Origin: Scandinavium vulneris_A
Lineage (GTDB): Bacteria > Pseudomonadota > Gammaproteobacteria > Enterobacterales > Enterobacteriaceae
Reading direction: 5' to 3'
Assembly (NCBI GenBank): GCA_046518185.1
Contig: JBKGRZ010000005.1
Location: 62,001 to 126,000 of the forward strand
Length of the DNA: 64,000 nt
This document shows, piece by piece, positions 36,566 through 45,308 of the stretch (its first letter is position 1; each line of letters opens with the position of its first letter). The notes beneath the pieces are model-generated. The model saw only the letters and a program-made list of their open reading frames with translations, did not search any database and had not been told where the DNA came from. The position numbers were made by a program, and so were the translations under genes.

Positions 36566-36784
36566 ATGGAACTGAACTGTCCGGTTTGTAACCATCCACT
36601 GGAGCGGCAGGGCGATAAAGCCCATTGCGCGCAGTGCGAGCAGGATCACGCAGTGCAGGCGCTGTGTCCGGAATGCCATAAGCCGCTGGAAGTGTTAAAG
36701 GCTTGCGGGGCGGTGGATTATTTTTGCCAGAACGGCCATGGATTAATTTCGAAAAAGCGCGTGGAGTTTGTCGTCGCGCCATAA
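36566..36784 (+). CDS. yfgJ: YfgJ, zinc-ribbon protein
   Basis: Small protein of 72 aa (E. coli 71) with two rubredoxin-like zinc knuckles: CPVC/CAQC in the first half and CPEC/CQNG in the second. The end FCQNGHGLISKKRVEFVVAP is nearly identical to E. coli YfgJ. No function is known. AAGGAG precedes the ATG. Confidence 0.9.
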   Translation: MELNCPVCNHPLERQGDKAHCAQCEQDHAVQALCPECHKPLEVLKACGAVDYFCQNGHGLISKKRVEFVVAP

Positions 36785-36797
36785 AAACCCAGGAAAT

Positions 36798-36828
36798 GCC
36801 CGATGGTGCTTTGCTTATCGGGCCTGGA
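36798..36828. repeat. REP-like palindrome overlapping the xseA 3' end
   Basis: GCCCGAT at 36798-36804 pairs with ATCGGGC at 36817-36823 around GGTGCTTTGCTT, a REP variant. The xseA stop codon (36815-36817) lies inside it, so the repeat encodes the last residues of XseA. Confidence 0.7.
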
Positions 36829-38200
36829 GTTTTGCTTTACGCGTCCGCGTTTTCTTCGCCGCAGTCACTTTTGTCACTTCGCTTTCCACCACCCCATCTT
36901 CAAGGCGGGTCGTTAAGGTGTCGCCCGCTTTCAGCTGTTTGGTCTTTTTCACCAGTGTGCCATCGGCGGCGGTAGTGACACTGTAGCCGCGTGCCAGGGT
37001 CGATAACGGGCTGACGGCTTCAAGATGAGTCACGGCATTACCGAAGCGTTCACGCGAGGTGCTGAGCTGTGCCCGCAGCGTTTGTGTCAGGCGATATTCC
37101 AGCTGCTGAATGCGCGTCTGCGCCCGATAAATTCGCGGCTGCGGGTTTTGCTGATTCAGGCGTTGAACCATGCGCTGCTGGCGCTGGGTCGATTTCTTCA
37201 ACTGGTTATCCAGCGCAAAATTCATGCGCTGACGCAGCCTGTCGAGCACCGTTTGCTGGCGTGCGAGGCGCAGCTGCGGATGCTGCTGTTGCAGTCGATG
37301 CTGAAGCTGACTGAACCGACGGTTACGGTTGGCGATAAAGTAGTCCATCGCCATTTCCAGCCGTTGTTGTGCAGACTGTACCTGGCGCAGCAGTTCCAGC
37401 TGATTACGACTCACCATTTCCGCAGCCGCAGAAGGGGTAGGGGCTCGCAAATCAGCCACGAAATCGGCAATGGTTACATCGGTTTCATGCCCGACTGCGC
37501 TCACTACCGGAATGCGACTGGCAAAAATGGCCCGTGCCACGCGCTCGTCGTTAAAGCTCCACAAATCTTCCAGCGAACCCCCGCCGCGCCCAACAATCAG
37601 CACGTCACACTCTTCACGCTGGTTTGCCCGTTCGATGGCGCGAACGATTTGTGCAGGCGCATCGTCACCCTGCACCTGAGTGGGATAAATCACCACCGGC
37701 AGCGACGGGTCACGGCGTTTCAGAATGTGGAGAATATCGTGCAGCGCGGCCCCGGTTTTCGAGGTGATGACCCCGACGCAGTGCGCAGGCGTCGGCAACG
37801 GCTGTTTGAATTGCTGATCGAACAGGCCTTCCGCATTCAGCTGTGCTTTTAACTGTTCGAATTTCTGCTGCAACAGCCCTTCGCCCGCGGGCTGCATACT
37901 TTCGACGATAATCTGGTAATCACCGCGCGGTTCGTACAGCGTGATATTTGCCCGGACTAAAACCTGCTGACCGTGCTGCGGTCGAAACGTGACCCGGCGA
38001 TTGCTGTTGCGAAACATCGCGCAGCGCACCTGGGCGTTGTCATCTTTGAGGGTAAAGTACCAGTGGCCGGAAGAGGGCTGAGAAAAGTTGGAGATTTCGC
38101 CGCTGATCCACACTTGCCCCATTTCCTGCTCAAGCAGCAAACGCACCGTCTGATTCAGGCGGCTAACGGTAAAAATTGCGGGGGATTGAGAAGGCAACAT
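36815..38200 (-). CDS. xseA: XseA, exodeoxyribonuclease VII large subunit
   Basis: Catalytic subunit of 461 aa (E. coli 456) of ExoVII, which degrades single-stranded DNA in both directions together with XseB. An N-terminal OB fold (GQVWISGEISNFSQPSSGHW) is followed by the catalytic domain with GRGGGSLEDLWSFNDE and SAVGHETDVTIADFVADLRAPTPSAAAE. A long Gln/Arg-rich coiled coil comes next (about residues 260-370). The basic C-terminus runs into a REP palindrome. Divergent from guaB. Confidence 0.95.
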   Translation of the reverse strand: MLPSQSPAIFTVSRLNQTVRLLLEQEMGQVWISGEISNFSQPSSGHWYFTLKDDNAQVRCAMFRNSNRRVTFRPQHGQQVLVRANITLYEPRGDYQIIVESMQPAGEGLLQQKFEQLKAQLNAEGLFDQQFKQPLPTPAHCVGVITSKTGAALHDILHILKRRDPSLPVVIYPTQVQGDDAPAQIVRAIERANQREECDVLIVGRGGGSLEDLWSFNDERVARAIFASRIPVVSAVGHETDVTIADFVADLRAPTPSAAAEMVSRNQLELLRQVQSAQQRLEMAMDYFIANRNRRFSQLQHRLQQQHPQLRLARQQTVLDRLRQRMNFALDNQLKKSTQRQQRMVQRLNQQNPQPRIYRAQTRIQQLEYRLTQTLRAQLSTSRERFGNAVTHLEAVSPLSTLARGYSVTTAADGTLVKKTKQLKAGDTLTTRLEDGVVESEVTKVTAAKKTRTRKAKLQAR

Positions 38201-38289
38201 GTGAGCGAGATCAAATTCTAAATCAGCAGGTTATTCAGTCGATAGTAACTTGCTCAGAAGCGATCGCAAGCATTTTTTGCAAAAAAGTG

Positions 38290-38318
38290 TGGATGCAACC
38301 GATTACGCTCTGTATAAT
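38290..38318 (+). promoter_or_regulatory. guaBA promoter with PurR box
   Basis: A PurR-type operator, ATGCAACCGATTACGC (38293-38308), sits between a weak -35 (TGGATG at 38290-38295) and a perfect TATAAT -10 at 38313-38318 with a 17-bp spacer. An A/T-rich tract at 38274-38287 just upstream could be an UP element. This is the same architecture as E. coli guaBA. Confidence 0.8.
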
Positions 38319-38361
38319 GCCACGGCAATATTTATTAACCACCCAGGTAGAGATATTGCCC

Positions 38362-39828
38362 ATGCTACGTATCGCCAAAGAAGCACTGACGTTTGACGAC
38401 GTCCTCCTCGTTCCCGCTCATTCCACCGTTCTGCCGAATACTGCCGATCTCAGCACGCAGTTGACCAAATCCATTCGCCTGAACATTCCTATGCTGTCTG
38501 CGGCAATGGATACCGTGACGGAAGCGCGCCTGGCAATTGCCCTGGCTCAGGAAGGCGGCATCGGCTTTATTCACAAAAACATGTCTATCGAGCGCCAGGC
38601 GGAAGAAGTTCGCCGCGTGAAGAAATACGAATCTGGCGTGGTCTCTGATCCGCAAACCGTTCTGCCAACCACCACTCTGCACGAAGTGAAAGAGCTGACC
38701 GCGCGTAACGGTTTCGCCGGTTACCCTGTGGTAACGGAAAGCAACGAACTGGTCGGCATCATCACCGGTCGTGACGTGCGTTTCGTCACCGACCTGAGCC
38801 AGCCGGTTAGCGTCTACATGACCCCGAAAGAGCGTCTGGTCACCGTGCGTGAAGGTGAAGCCCGCGATGTGGTCTTCGGTAAGATGCACGAAAAACGTGT
38901 GGAAAAAGCGCTGGTGGTTGACGAGAACTTCCACCTGATCGGCATGATCACCGTTAAAGATTTCCAGAAAGCAGAACGTAAACCTCAGGCGTGTAAAGAT
39001 GAGCATGGTCGTCTGCGCGTAGGCGCTGCGGTTGGCGCTGGTGCCGGTAACGAAGAGCGCGTTGATGCGCTGGTTGCGGCGGGTGTAGACGTGCTGCTGA
39101 TTGACTCCTCTCACGGCCATTCCGAAGGCGTACTGCAACGTATTCGCGAAACCCGTGCCAAATACCCTAATCTGCAAATCATCGGTGGTAACGTGGCAAC
39201 CGGCGCGGGGGCTCGTGCCCTGGCTGATGCTGGCGTGAGCGCGGTCAAAGTGGGTATCGGCCCTGGTTCTATCTGTACTACCCGCATCGTCACCGGCGTG
39301 GGCGTACCGCAAATCACCGCCGTTGCCGATGCCGTTGAAGCGCTGGAAGGCCTGGGTATTCCGGTTATCGCCGATGGCGGGATCCGTTTCTCCGGCGATA
39401 TCGCCAAAGCAATTGCCGCAGGCGCAAGCGCTGTCATGGTGGGTTCTATGCTGGCGGGTACTGAAGAATCACCGGGTGAAATCGAACTCTACCAGGGCCG
39501 TTCTTACAAATCCTATCGCGGCATGGGCTCCCTCGGCGCAATGTCTAAAGGTTCCTCTGACCGTTACTTCCAGACCGATAACGCCGCTGACAAACTGGTG
39601 CCGGAAGGTATCGAAGGCCGCGTGGCCTATAAAGGCCGTCTGAAAGAGATCATTCATCAGCAGATGGGCGGCCTGCGCTCCTGTATGGGTCTGACCGGCT
39701 GTGGTACCATCGACGCGCTGCGTACTAAAGCGGAATTTGTGCGCATCAGCGGGGCGGGCATTCAGGAAAGTCACGTACACGACGTGACGATTACCAAAGA
39801 GTCCCCGAACTACCGCTTGGGTTCTTGA
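38362..39828 (+). CDS. guaB: GuaB, inosine-5'-monophosphate dehydrogenase
   Basis: Enzyme of 488 aa, the E. coli length, that oxidises IMP to XMP, the first step towards GMP. Catalytic C305 lies in GPGSICTTR, and two CBS domains interrupt the barrel between about residues 93 and 205. The start MLRIAKEALTFDDVLLVPAHS is conserved; longer in-frame starts run back into the promoter. Operon with guaA. Confidence 0.97.
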   Translation: MLRIAKEALTFDDVLLVPAHSTVLPNTADLSTQLTKSIRLNIPMLSAAMDTVTEARLAIALAQEGGIGFIHKNMSIERQAEEVRRVKKYESGVVSDPQTVLPTTTLHEVKELTARNGFAGYPVVTESNELVGIITGRDVRFVTDLSQPVSVYMTPKERLVTVREGEARDVVFGKMHEKRVEKALVVDENFHLIGMITVKDFQKAERKPQACKDEHGRLRVGAAVGAGAGNEERVDALVAAGVDVLLIDSSHGHSEGVLQRIRETRAKYPNLQIIGGNVATGAGARALADAGVSAVKVGIGPGSICTTRIVTGVGVPQITAVADAVEALEGLGIPVIADGGIRFSGDIAKAIAAGASAVMVGSMLAGTEESPGEIELYQGRSYKSYRGMGSLGAMSKGSSDRYFQTDNAADKLVPEGIEGRVAYKGRLKEIIHQQMGGLRSCMGLTGCGTIDALRTKAEFVRISGAGIQESHVHDVTITKESPNYRLGS

Positions 39829-39838
39829 TTATTCCCCG

Positions 39839-39868
39839 CGCCCGGCTTATGCCGGGCGTTTGATTTTG
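39839..39868 (+). terminator. Hairpin between guaB and guaA
   Basis: CGCCCGGC at 39839-39846 pairs with GCCGGGCG at 39851-39858 (TTAT loop), followed by TTTGATTTTG. Because guaA needs readthrough, this is probably a partial terminator or processing hairpin. Confidence 0.6.
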
Positions 39869-39894
39869 TTTCACTTGCCCTGGAATTACCGTCA

Positions 39895-41472
39895 ATGACC
39901 GACAATATTCATAAACATCGCATTCTTATCCTCGATTTTGGTTCTCAATACACTCAGCTGGTAGCGCGCCGCGTTCGTGAGCTGGGCGTCTATTGTGAAC
40001 TGTGGGCCTGGGACGTTACCGAAGCACAAATTCGTGAGTTCAATCCGAGCGGTATCATCCTGTCCGGCGGCCCGGAAAGCACCACCGAAGACAACAGTCC
40101 GCGCGCACCGCAGTATGTGTTTGAAGCCGGCGTCCCGGTTCTTGGCGTATGCTACGGCATGCAGACCATGGCAATGCAGCTGGGTGGTCACGTTGAAGGC
40201 TCTAACGAGCGTGAGTTTGGCTATGCGCAGGTTGAAATCAGAACCGACAGCGCGCTGGTTCGCGGTATCGAAGATGCCCTGACCGCCGAAGGCAAACCAC
40301 TGCTCGACGTCTGGATGAGCCACGGCGACAAAGTCACCGCGATCCCATCCGATTTCGTCACCGTAGCCAGCACCGAAACCTGCCCGTTCGCCATTATGGC
40401 CAACGAAGAAAAACGCTTCTACGGCGTGCAGTTCCATCCGGAAGTGACCCACACCCGTCAGGGTCTGCGTATGCTTGAGCGTTTCGTGCGCGATATCTGC
40501 GAATGTGAAGCCCTGTGGACTCCGGCAAAAATTATCGATGATGCCGTCGAGCGTATTCGTCAGCAGGTCGGCAACGATAAAGTGATCCTCGGCCTCTCCG
40601 GCGGCGTGGATTCGTCCGTTACCGCCATGCTGCTGCATCGTGCCATCGGCAAAAACCTGACCTGCGTATTCGTCGACAACGGCCTGCTGCGCCTGAACGA
40701 AGCTCAGCAGGTGATGGACATGTTCGGCGACCACTTCGGTCTGAACATCGTTCACGTTGAAGGCGAGGAGCGTTTCCTGTCTGCCCTGGCGGGTGAAAAC
40801 GAGCCGGAAGCGAAACGTAAAATCATCGGTCGCGTATTCGTGGAAGTGTTCGATGAAGAAGCGCTGAAGCTGGAAGACGTGAAATGGCTGGCGCAGGGCA
40901 CTATCTACCCTGACGTTATCGAATCTGCGGCCTCTGCCACCGGCAAAGCGCACGTCATCAAATCTCACCACAACGTGGGCGGCCTGCCGAAAGAGATGAA
41001 GATGGGTCTGGTTGAGCCGCTGCGTGAGCTGTTCAAAGACGAAGTGCGTAAAATCGGTCTGGAACTGGGCCTGCCGTACGACATGCTGTACCGTCATCCG
41101 TTCCCGGGGCCGGGCCTCGGCGTACGTGTGCTGGGCGAAGTCAAGAAAGAGTACTGCGACCTGCTGCGTCGCGCCGATGCTATCTTCATCGAAGAACTGC
41201 ACAAAGCGGACCTGTACAACAAAGTGAGCCAGGCGTTCACCGTGTTCCTGCCGGTTCGTTCCGTGGGCGTGATGGGCGATGGCCGTAAATACGACTGGGT
41301 GGTTTCCCTGCGTGCGGTCGAAACCATCGACTTCATGACCGCGCATTGGGCGCACCTGCCGTACGACTTCCTCGGCCGCGTGTCCAACCGCATCATTAAT
41401 GAAGTGAACGGCATTTCCCGCGTGGTGTATGACATCAGCGGTAAGCCGCCAGCGACGATTGAGTGGGAATAA
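39895..41472 (+). CDS. guaA: GuaA, GMP synthase (glutamine-hydrolysing)
   Basis: Enzyme of 525 aa, the E. coli length. It aminates XMP to GMP. The N-terminal class I amidotransferase domain has nucleophile C86 (GVCYGMQ) and the His/Glu pair in FHPEVTH. The ATP-pyrophosphatase P-loop SGGVDSS starts the synthase domain near residue 235. The C-terminal dimerisation domain ends ISGKPPATIEWE. Ends in a strong terminator. Confidence 0.98.
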   Translation: MTDNIHKHRILILDFGSQYTQLVARRVRELGVYCELWAWDVTEAQIREFNPSGIILSGGPESTTEDNSPRAPQYVFEAGVPVLGVCYGMQTMAMQLGGHVEGSNEREFGYAQVEIRTDSALVRGIEDALTAEGKPLLDVWMSHGDKVTAIPSDFVTVASTETCPFAIMANEEKRFYGVQFHPEVTHTRQGLRMLERFVRDICECEALWTPAKIIDDAVERIRQQVGNDKVILGLSGGVDSSVTAMLLHRAIGKNLTCVFVDNGLLRLNEAQQVMDMFGDHFGLNIVHVEGEERFLSALAGENEPEAKRKIIGRVFVEVFDEEALKLEDVKWLAQGTIYPDVIESAASATGKAHVIKSHHNVGGLPKEMKMGLVEPLRELFKDEVRKIGLELGLPYDMLYRHPFPGPGLGVRVLGEVKKEYCDLLRRADAIFIEELHKADLYNKVSQAFTVFLPVRSVGVMGDGRKYDWVVSLRAVETIDFMTAHWAHLPYDFLGRVSNRIINEVNGISRVVYDISGKPPATIEWE

Positions 41473-41493
41473 TCTCGCATCGAATCTAGCCTC

Positions 41494-41526
41494 AAAGCCC
41501 GCGTAACTGCGGGCTTTTTTGTTTTT
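41494..41526 (+). terminator. Intrinsic terminator after guaA
   Basis: AAGCCCGC at 41495-41502 pairs with GCGGGCTT at 41509-41516, followed by TTTTGTTTTTG. It may also close the convergent MFS gene. Confidence 0.9.
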
Positions 41527-41528
41527 GT

Positions 41529-42722
41529 TTAAGCCGTTTTACGCGTCACCCACCAGAATCCCAGCGCGACCAGGCTGACAGCCGCTCCCAGCAGACACAC
41601 GCCTTGCCAGCCCGCGTGGGCATAGGTCGCGGTGGTAGCGATAGCGCCCAGACCGCTGCCGACGGCATAAAACAGCATATACAGGCCCACCAGGCGGCTA
41701 TGGGCTTCGGGGCGGGTTCGAAAAATCAGGCTCTGATTAGTGACGTGTAGTGCCTGCCCGCCTAAATCGAGCAGGATAATGCCGATAACCAGTACGCCGA
41801 GTGACCATTCCATTTGTGACAGCGGCCACCAGGCTAACAGTAATGCCGCCAACGCCGCCGCGCTGGTGCGTTGGGCATATCCCCGATCCGCCCATTGCCC
41901 GGCGCGGGTGGCGGCCAGCGCCCCGACCACACCAACCAGCCCAAAAGCACCGATGACGGTATGCGAGAAGTTGTAGGGCGGTGCGCTTAACGGCAGTACC
42001 AGCGCACTCCAGAAAATATTGAACGCGGCGAACATCAGCAGCGCCAGCATGCCGCGTACCTGCAGCACTTTTTCCTCCCGCAGCAGCGTCAGCATTGAGG
42101 CAATCAGGCGCGGGTAGCTCATCGACTGGGTTGTTGCCGCCAGATCAGGCAGCCGTCGCCACAGCGGGAGCGCAATCATCAGCATCAATCCGGCAGCACA
42201 GAGATACACCCCTCGCCAGCCCGCGAGGTCACTGACACCTCCTGCAAACACCCGAGCCAGCAGCAGGCCAATGAACACGCCGCTTTGTGCGGCTCCAATC
42301 ACCCGACCTTGTTCATGCGACGCCGCCGCGCTGGCGGCATAGGCAATCAGCCCCTGCGTCATCGCCGTGCCCAGCAGGCCCACCGCGAGCATCCCCGCCA
42401 GCAGAATGGGGGCAGAATGCGCCAGGCCGACGACGATCAGGGCGACCACTAACGCCACCAGTTGTATGGCCATCAGACGACGCCTGTCGAGCAGATCGCC
42501 CAGCGGCACCAGCAACAAGAGGGCCAGGGCACAGCCGATTTGCGTTGCGGTCACTACTCCGCCGACTGCCGCAGGGCTAATGCCGAAGTCGCGTGCCAGC
42601 ACATCGAGCAGGGGCTGCGCGTAATAGACATTGGCCACGCTCAGGCCGCTGGCAATGGCGAACAGCCATACCAGGCTGCGCGGCATGTCTGTCGTTAGCG
42701 GTAATGCAATCGACGTCTTCAT
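41529..42722 (-). CDS. MFS transporter divergent from an HxlR regulator
   Basis: Inner-membrane protein of 397 aa with about twelve hydrophobic segments. The loop motif GDLLDRRRLMA between segments 2 and 3 is the MFS A-like signature of the drug:H+ antiporter class. The N-terminal SVANVYYAQPLLDVLARDFG is shared by many efflux MFS proteins. No substrate can be named. It is divergent from an HxlR-type regulator with repeated sequence in the shared promoter region, which suggests induction by a small electrophilic or quinone-like compound, the usual HxlR theme (inference). Not present at this locus in E. coli. Confidence 0.8.
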   Translation of the reverse strand: MKTSIALPLTTDMPRSLVWLFAIASGLSVANVYYAQPLLDVLARDFGISPAAVGGVVTATQIGCALALLLLVPLGDLLDRRRLMAIQLVALVVALIVVGLAHSAPILLAGMLAVGLLGTAMTQGLIAYAASAAASHEQGRVIGAAQSGVFIGLLLARVFAGGVSDLAGWRGVYLCAAGLMLMIALPLWRRLPDLAATTQSMSYPRLIASMLTLLREEKVLQVRGMLALLMFAAFNIFWSALVLPLSAPPYNFSHTVIGAFGLVGVVGALAATRAGQWADRGYAQRTSAAALAALLLAWWPLSQMEWSLGVLVIGIILLDLGGQALHVTNQSLIFRTRPEAHSRLVGLYMLFYAVGSGLGAIATTATYAHAGWQGVCLLGAAVSLVALGFWWVTRKTA

Positions 42723-42739
42723 GATCCCGACCTTTAGGT

Positions 42740-42801
42740 TTCTGGTTTTAAAATGAAACTAGTTGAAGGCTAGATTATGTAGTTTTAAAATGCAACCAGA
42801 A
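42740..42801. promoter_or_regulatory. Repeated operator-like boxes between MFS and hxlR genes
   Basis: The 15-mer GTTTTAAAATGNAAC occurs twice in direct orientation, at 42745-42759 and 42782-42796 (start-to-start 37 bp). TTCTGGTT (42740-42747) and AACCAGAA (42794-42801) also frame the pair as an inverted repeat. Each box has a TTTTAAAA palindromic core. These are good candidates for HxlR-family binding sites controlling both divergent genes. Confidence 0.6.
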
Positions 42802-42829
42802 AGCCACCATTATCCCGTGAGAGGATCCG

Positions 42830-43276
42830 ATGACGCCCCCAAAATCTATGCCCGATGAACCTTGCCCGGTTGCCCGCAGTGTCGATCTGATCGGGGATCG
42901 CTGGTCGCTCCTCATCGTGCGTAATGCCTTCGATGGCATGCGGCGTTTCGGGGATTTTCAGCGCAGTCTGGGCGTGGCGCGCAACATCCTCTCTGACCGA
43001 CTGCGTAAGCTGGTCGAGGCAGATATCCTCGCCATGCAGGGTGCGTCGGATGGGACGGCATATCAGGAATATGTGCTGACGGAAAAAGGTGAAAGCCTTT
43101 TTCCCGTGGTGGTAGCGCTGCGACAGTGGGGGGAGCAACATCTGTTTGCGCGTGGCGAACGCCACTCGGTGCTTATCGACAAGCGTACCGGCCAGGCGGT
43201 TCCCTTTATGGCGCCAACAGCGCACGACGGGGTGGTGCTGGCGCCCGACGCGACCGAGGTACAGAAGATTAAATAG
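42830..43276 (+). CDS. HxlR-family winged-helix transcriptional regulator
   Basis: Regulator of 148 aa. The HxlR signature is clear: CPVARSVDLIGDRWSLLIVR at residues 11-30, then FQRSLGVARNILSDRLRKLV as the recognition region and YVLTEKGESLFPVV as the wing. Family members are dimeric repressors or activators that often react through a cysteine near the N-terminus; C11 is a candidate. Divergent from the MFS gene, with duplicated boxes between them, it most likely controls that transporter and itself. Confidence 0.85.
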   Translation: MTPPKSMPDEPCPVARSVDLIGDRWSLLIVRNAFDGMRRFGDFQRSLGVARNILSDRLRKLVEADILAMQGASDGTAYQEYVLTEKGESLFPVVVALRQWGEQHLFARGERHSVLIDKRTGQAVPFMAPTAHDGVVLAPDATEVQKIK

Positions 43277-43313
43277 CCCGTAGCACTTTGTTGATTCCTG
43301 GCAGAAAAGCCCG

Positions 43314-43339
43314 CAAAAAAGGGCGACCCAAGCCGCCCT
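43314..43339 (-). terminator. Intrinsic terminator of the second MFS gene
   Basis: On the minus strand AGGGCG (plus 43334-43339) pairs with CGCCCT (plus 43320-43325), followed by a run of six T (plus 43314-43319). It also lies downstream of the hxlR gene. Confidence 0.75.
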
Positions 43340-43364
43340 GTCATAATGCAGTGATGGCCTTGAA

Positions 43365-44675
43365 TTACGAGGCCGTCTTCGTCTCATCCGTGGTGTCGGT
43401 TGCTTCGGTTTCCGGCGTATCCACCATCACCTCCTGAATGACCTCTTCATCCATTCCCGGATTAAGCGCCACCGCCAGCGGCGATGAGGTCAGGCTGTCG
43501 GGCATTACCACGTGCGGCATCGGCGCATCGACCACAATCTCCGGCTGGCGTTTTCGGATCCAAGTGATAAGTGCGATGGTTGCCCCACAGAGCGTAAAGC
43601 AGAAATAGAGCACGTTGCCGCCGAACGGCTGCATGATGGCCCCGGTGACCAGCGGCCCGATACAGGCCCCGACGCCAAAGGCCATCAGCAAACACGCCGT
43701 AAGCGAAACGCGGCGTTCTGGCTCTACGCGGTCGTTGGCGATGGCGACCCCGAGCGGATAGAGCGAGAACATCGCCATGCTGGATACGAACGCCGTGCCG
43801 AGTAGCCAGTAAAAACCGAGATGCGGTAACACCGACAGCGGCAGAGAGGCGACCGCGAACAGGATGGCGGTGTAAAACAGCAAATGTTGACGGTCGTAGC
43901 GGTCGGAGAGCCAGCTCAGCGGAAACTGTGACACCATGCCGGCAAAAATAGTGACCCCCATAAACAGGCCGGTCTGCCGGGTGGAGAGGCCTTGCGAAAT
44001 GGCATACACCGGCGCCAGACCATAGAATGCTCCGGCGGCCATGCCCATGACCAGCGTGGCGGCCAGCAGCTTCGGGATAGCCTTAAAGAAGTAGCCTAAC
44101 TCCATTGGCGCAGGCGACATTGGCTGCGCGGTGGTGCGGGTGGTGAGCGCAATAGGCACCAGGCACAGGGCAAAACAGAGCGCCACAATCAGTAGCATCG
44201 ACGGCCCCGTTCCGGCCGCGGCCATCAGGATGATTTGCCCGCCGCACAGGCCAAGATAGGTAGCGACCATGTACAGGCCGAAAATGGCGCCGCGCTGTGA
44301 AGACTCCGCGCGATCGTTAAGCCAGCTTTCCAGCACCATGTACTGACACATCATGCACAGGCCGATCACCAGGCGCAGAAAAATCCACAGCGGAATGAAA
44401 TCGCTGAGTCCGTGACCAACCACGGAAGCGGTGATAATCCCTGCGCAAGAGACATAGGCGCGGATATGCCCGACGCGGGCAATCAGGTTGTGACCGACTT
44501 TGCCACCAATCACCAGACCGAGATAGTTAGCAGCGGTAATCGCACCGATAACCGTGCCGCTGACCTCTTCATGCGCAAGACGCAGTGAAATATAGGTGGT
44601 CAACAGGCCGGAACCGAGCAGCATCAGCAGGGTGGTGGTGTACAGCGGCAGAAAGGTATTCAGGACATTTTTCAT
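43365..44675 (-). CDS. MFS transporter of the YcaD-like group
   Basis: Integral membrane protein of 436 aa with about twelve transmembrane segments. The layout (VLESWLNDRAESSQRGAIFG, YGLAPVYAISQGLSTRQTG, WLSDRYDRQHLLF) resembles the YcaD group of MFS proteins of unknown substrate. A charged, Thr/Glu/Asp-rich tail of about 50 residues follows the last segment. It takes the place of E. coli yfgH/yfgI between guaA and yfgG. The 125 bp before its start contain no other gene. Confidence 0.78.
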   Translation of the reverse strand: MKNVLNTFLPLYTTTLLMLLGSGLLTTYISLRLAHEEVSGTVIGAITAANYLGLVIGGKVGHNLIARVGHIRAYVSCAGIITASVVGHGLSDFIPLWIFLRLVIGLCMMCQYMVLESWLNDRAESSQRGAIFGLYMVATYLGLCGGQIILMAAAGTGPSMLLIVALCFALCLVPIALTTRTTAQPMSPAPMELGYFFKAIPKLLAATLVMGMAAGAFYGLAPVYAISQGLSTRQTGLFMGVTIFAGMVSQFPLSWLSDRYDRQHLLFYTAILFAVASLPLSVLPHLGFYWLLGTAFVSSMAMFSLYPLGVAIANDRVEPERRVSLTACLLMAFGVGACIGPLVTGAIMQPFGGNVLYFCFTLCGATIALITWIRKRQPEIVVDAPMPHVVMPDSLTSSPLAVALNPGMDEEVIQEVMVDTPETEATDTTDETKTAS

Positions 44676-44800
44676 ACGTTTCCCTGTATTGGCTGTTCGT
44701 TACGGGTTCACCTTAATCGTGCTTGGTTTTGCCGTAGGATGCAAATGCAGGGACGGAAACGCGGGGAAACGGTGCTGTGGACGCAGATTTATCGGATTTT

Positions 44801-44998
44801 TTACTCGGTACGGACCTGGGGTTCTGTGACGACCTGGCTCGATTGCTGTGCGGCTTTCTTGTCCTGATGATGCTGCCAGGCGCCGATAGAGGAGTAGACG
44901 AAGCGGCCAAAGAAAAAGAGGAAGCTAATAAGGATGATGATCCGGGTCATGCGACTATTGAATTGATGTCGTTTGCGCATTGGGGTTGCCTGGCTCAC
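44801..44998 (-). CDS. yfgG: YfgG, small membrane protein of nickel/cobalt stress resistance
   Basis: Protein of 65 aa (E. coli 63) with one transmembrane segment (IIILISFLFFFGRFVYSSIG) after a basic N-terminus, MSQATPMRKRHQFNSRM, nearly identical to E. coli YfgG. E. coli yfgG mutants are sensitive to nickel and cobalt. It is divergent from yfgF; the 310-bp gap between them holds only regulatory sequence. Confidence 0.88.
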   Translation of the reverse strand: MSQATPMRKRHQFNSRMTRIIILISFLFFFGRFVYSSIGAWQHHQDKKAAQQSSQVVTEPQVRTE

Positions 44999-45166
44999 TG
45001 AGGGTTCCTGTAAAAATACCCGTTTCGGGCGATGGGCCTATTAAGGCACAGCGGGGCAGCAGGGTCAATTAACAACTGCGTGAAAATTGCACAAAAAAAG
45101 CGAAAGTGCGGATGCGATGGGTTGTGGATAAGGATATGTGAGTACAAGGGTCTCAGCGGCCCTTCG

Positions 45167-45207
45167 TTGATTTATGTCAAATTGCCTGAGCGGATACTCA
45201 CTATAAT
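45167..45207 (+). promoter_or_regulatory. FNR-type site and -10 box of the yfgF promoter
   Basis: TTGATTTATGTCAA at 45167-45180 differs by one base from the FNR consensus TTGAT-N4-ATCAA. A perfect TATAAT lies at 45202-45207. With a start site around 45214 the FNR site is centred near -40.5, the class II activation position. E. coli YfgF is known to be an FNR-activated, anaerobic phosphodiesterase, which fits. The rest of 44999-45308 shows no convincing gene. Confidence 0.75.
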
Positions 45208-45308
45208 CTCTTGCCCCACTCCGCACTGTGATTTTTGCGGGTGTCGAAATCAGGTTGGATGCCTGTCTGAATCTGCCCATCAGGAATTGGGTCCTCTTAT
45301 GAGCATCT

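Noticed and set aside
38365..39312. 315-codon open frame antisense to guaB
   Set aside because: Shadow of guaB codon use; no start context.
39892..41355. 487-codon open frame antisense to guaA
   Set aside because: Lies wholly within guaA, has low-complexity His/Phe/Val-rich translation and no family match; a codon-bias shadow.
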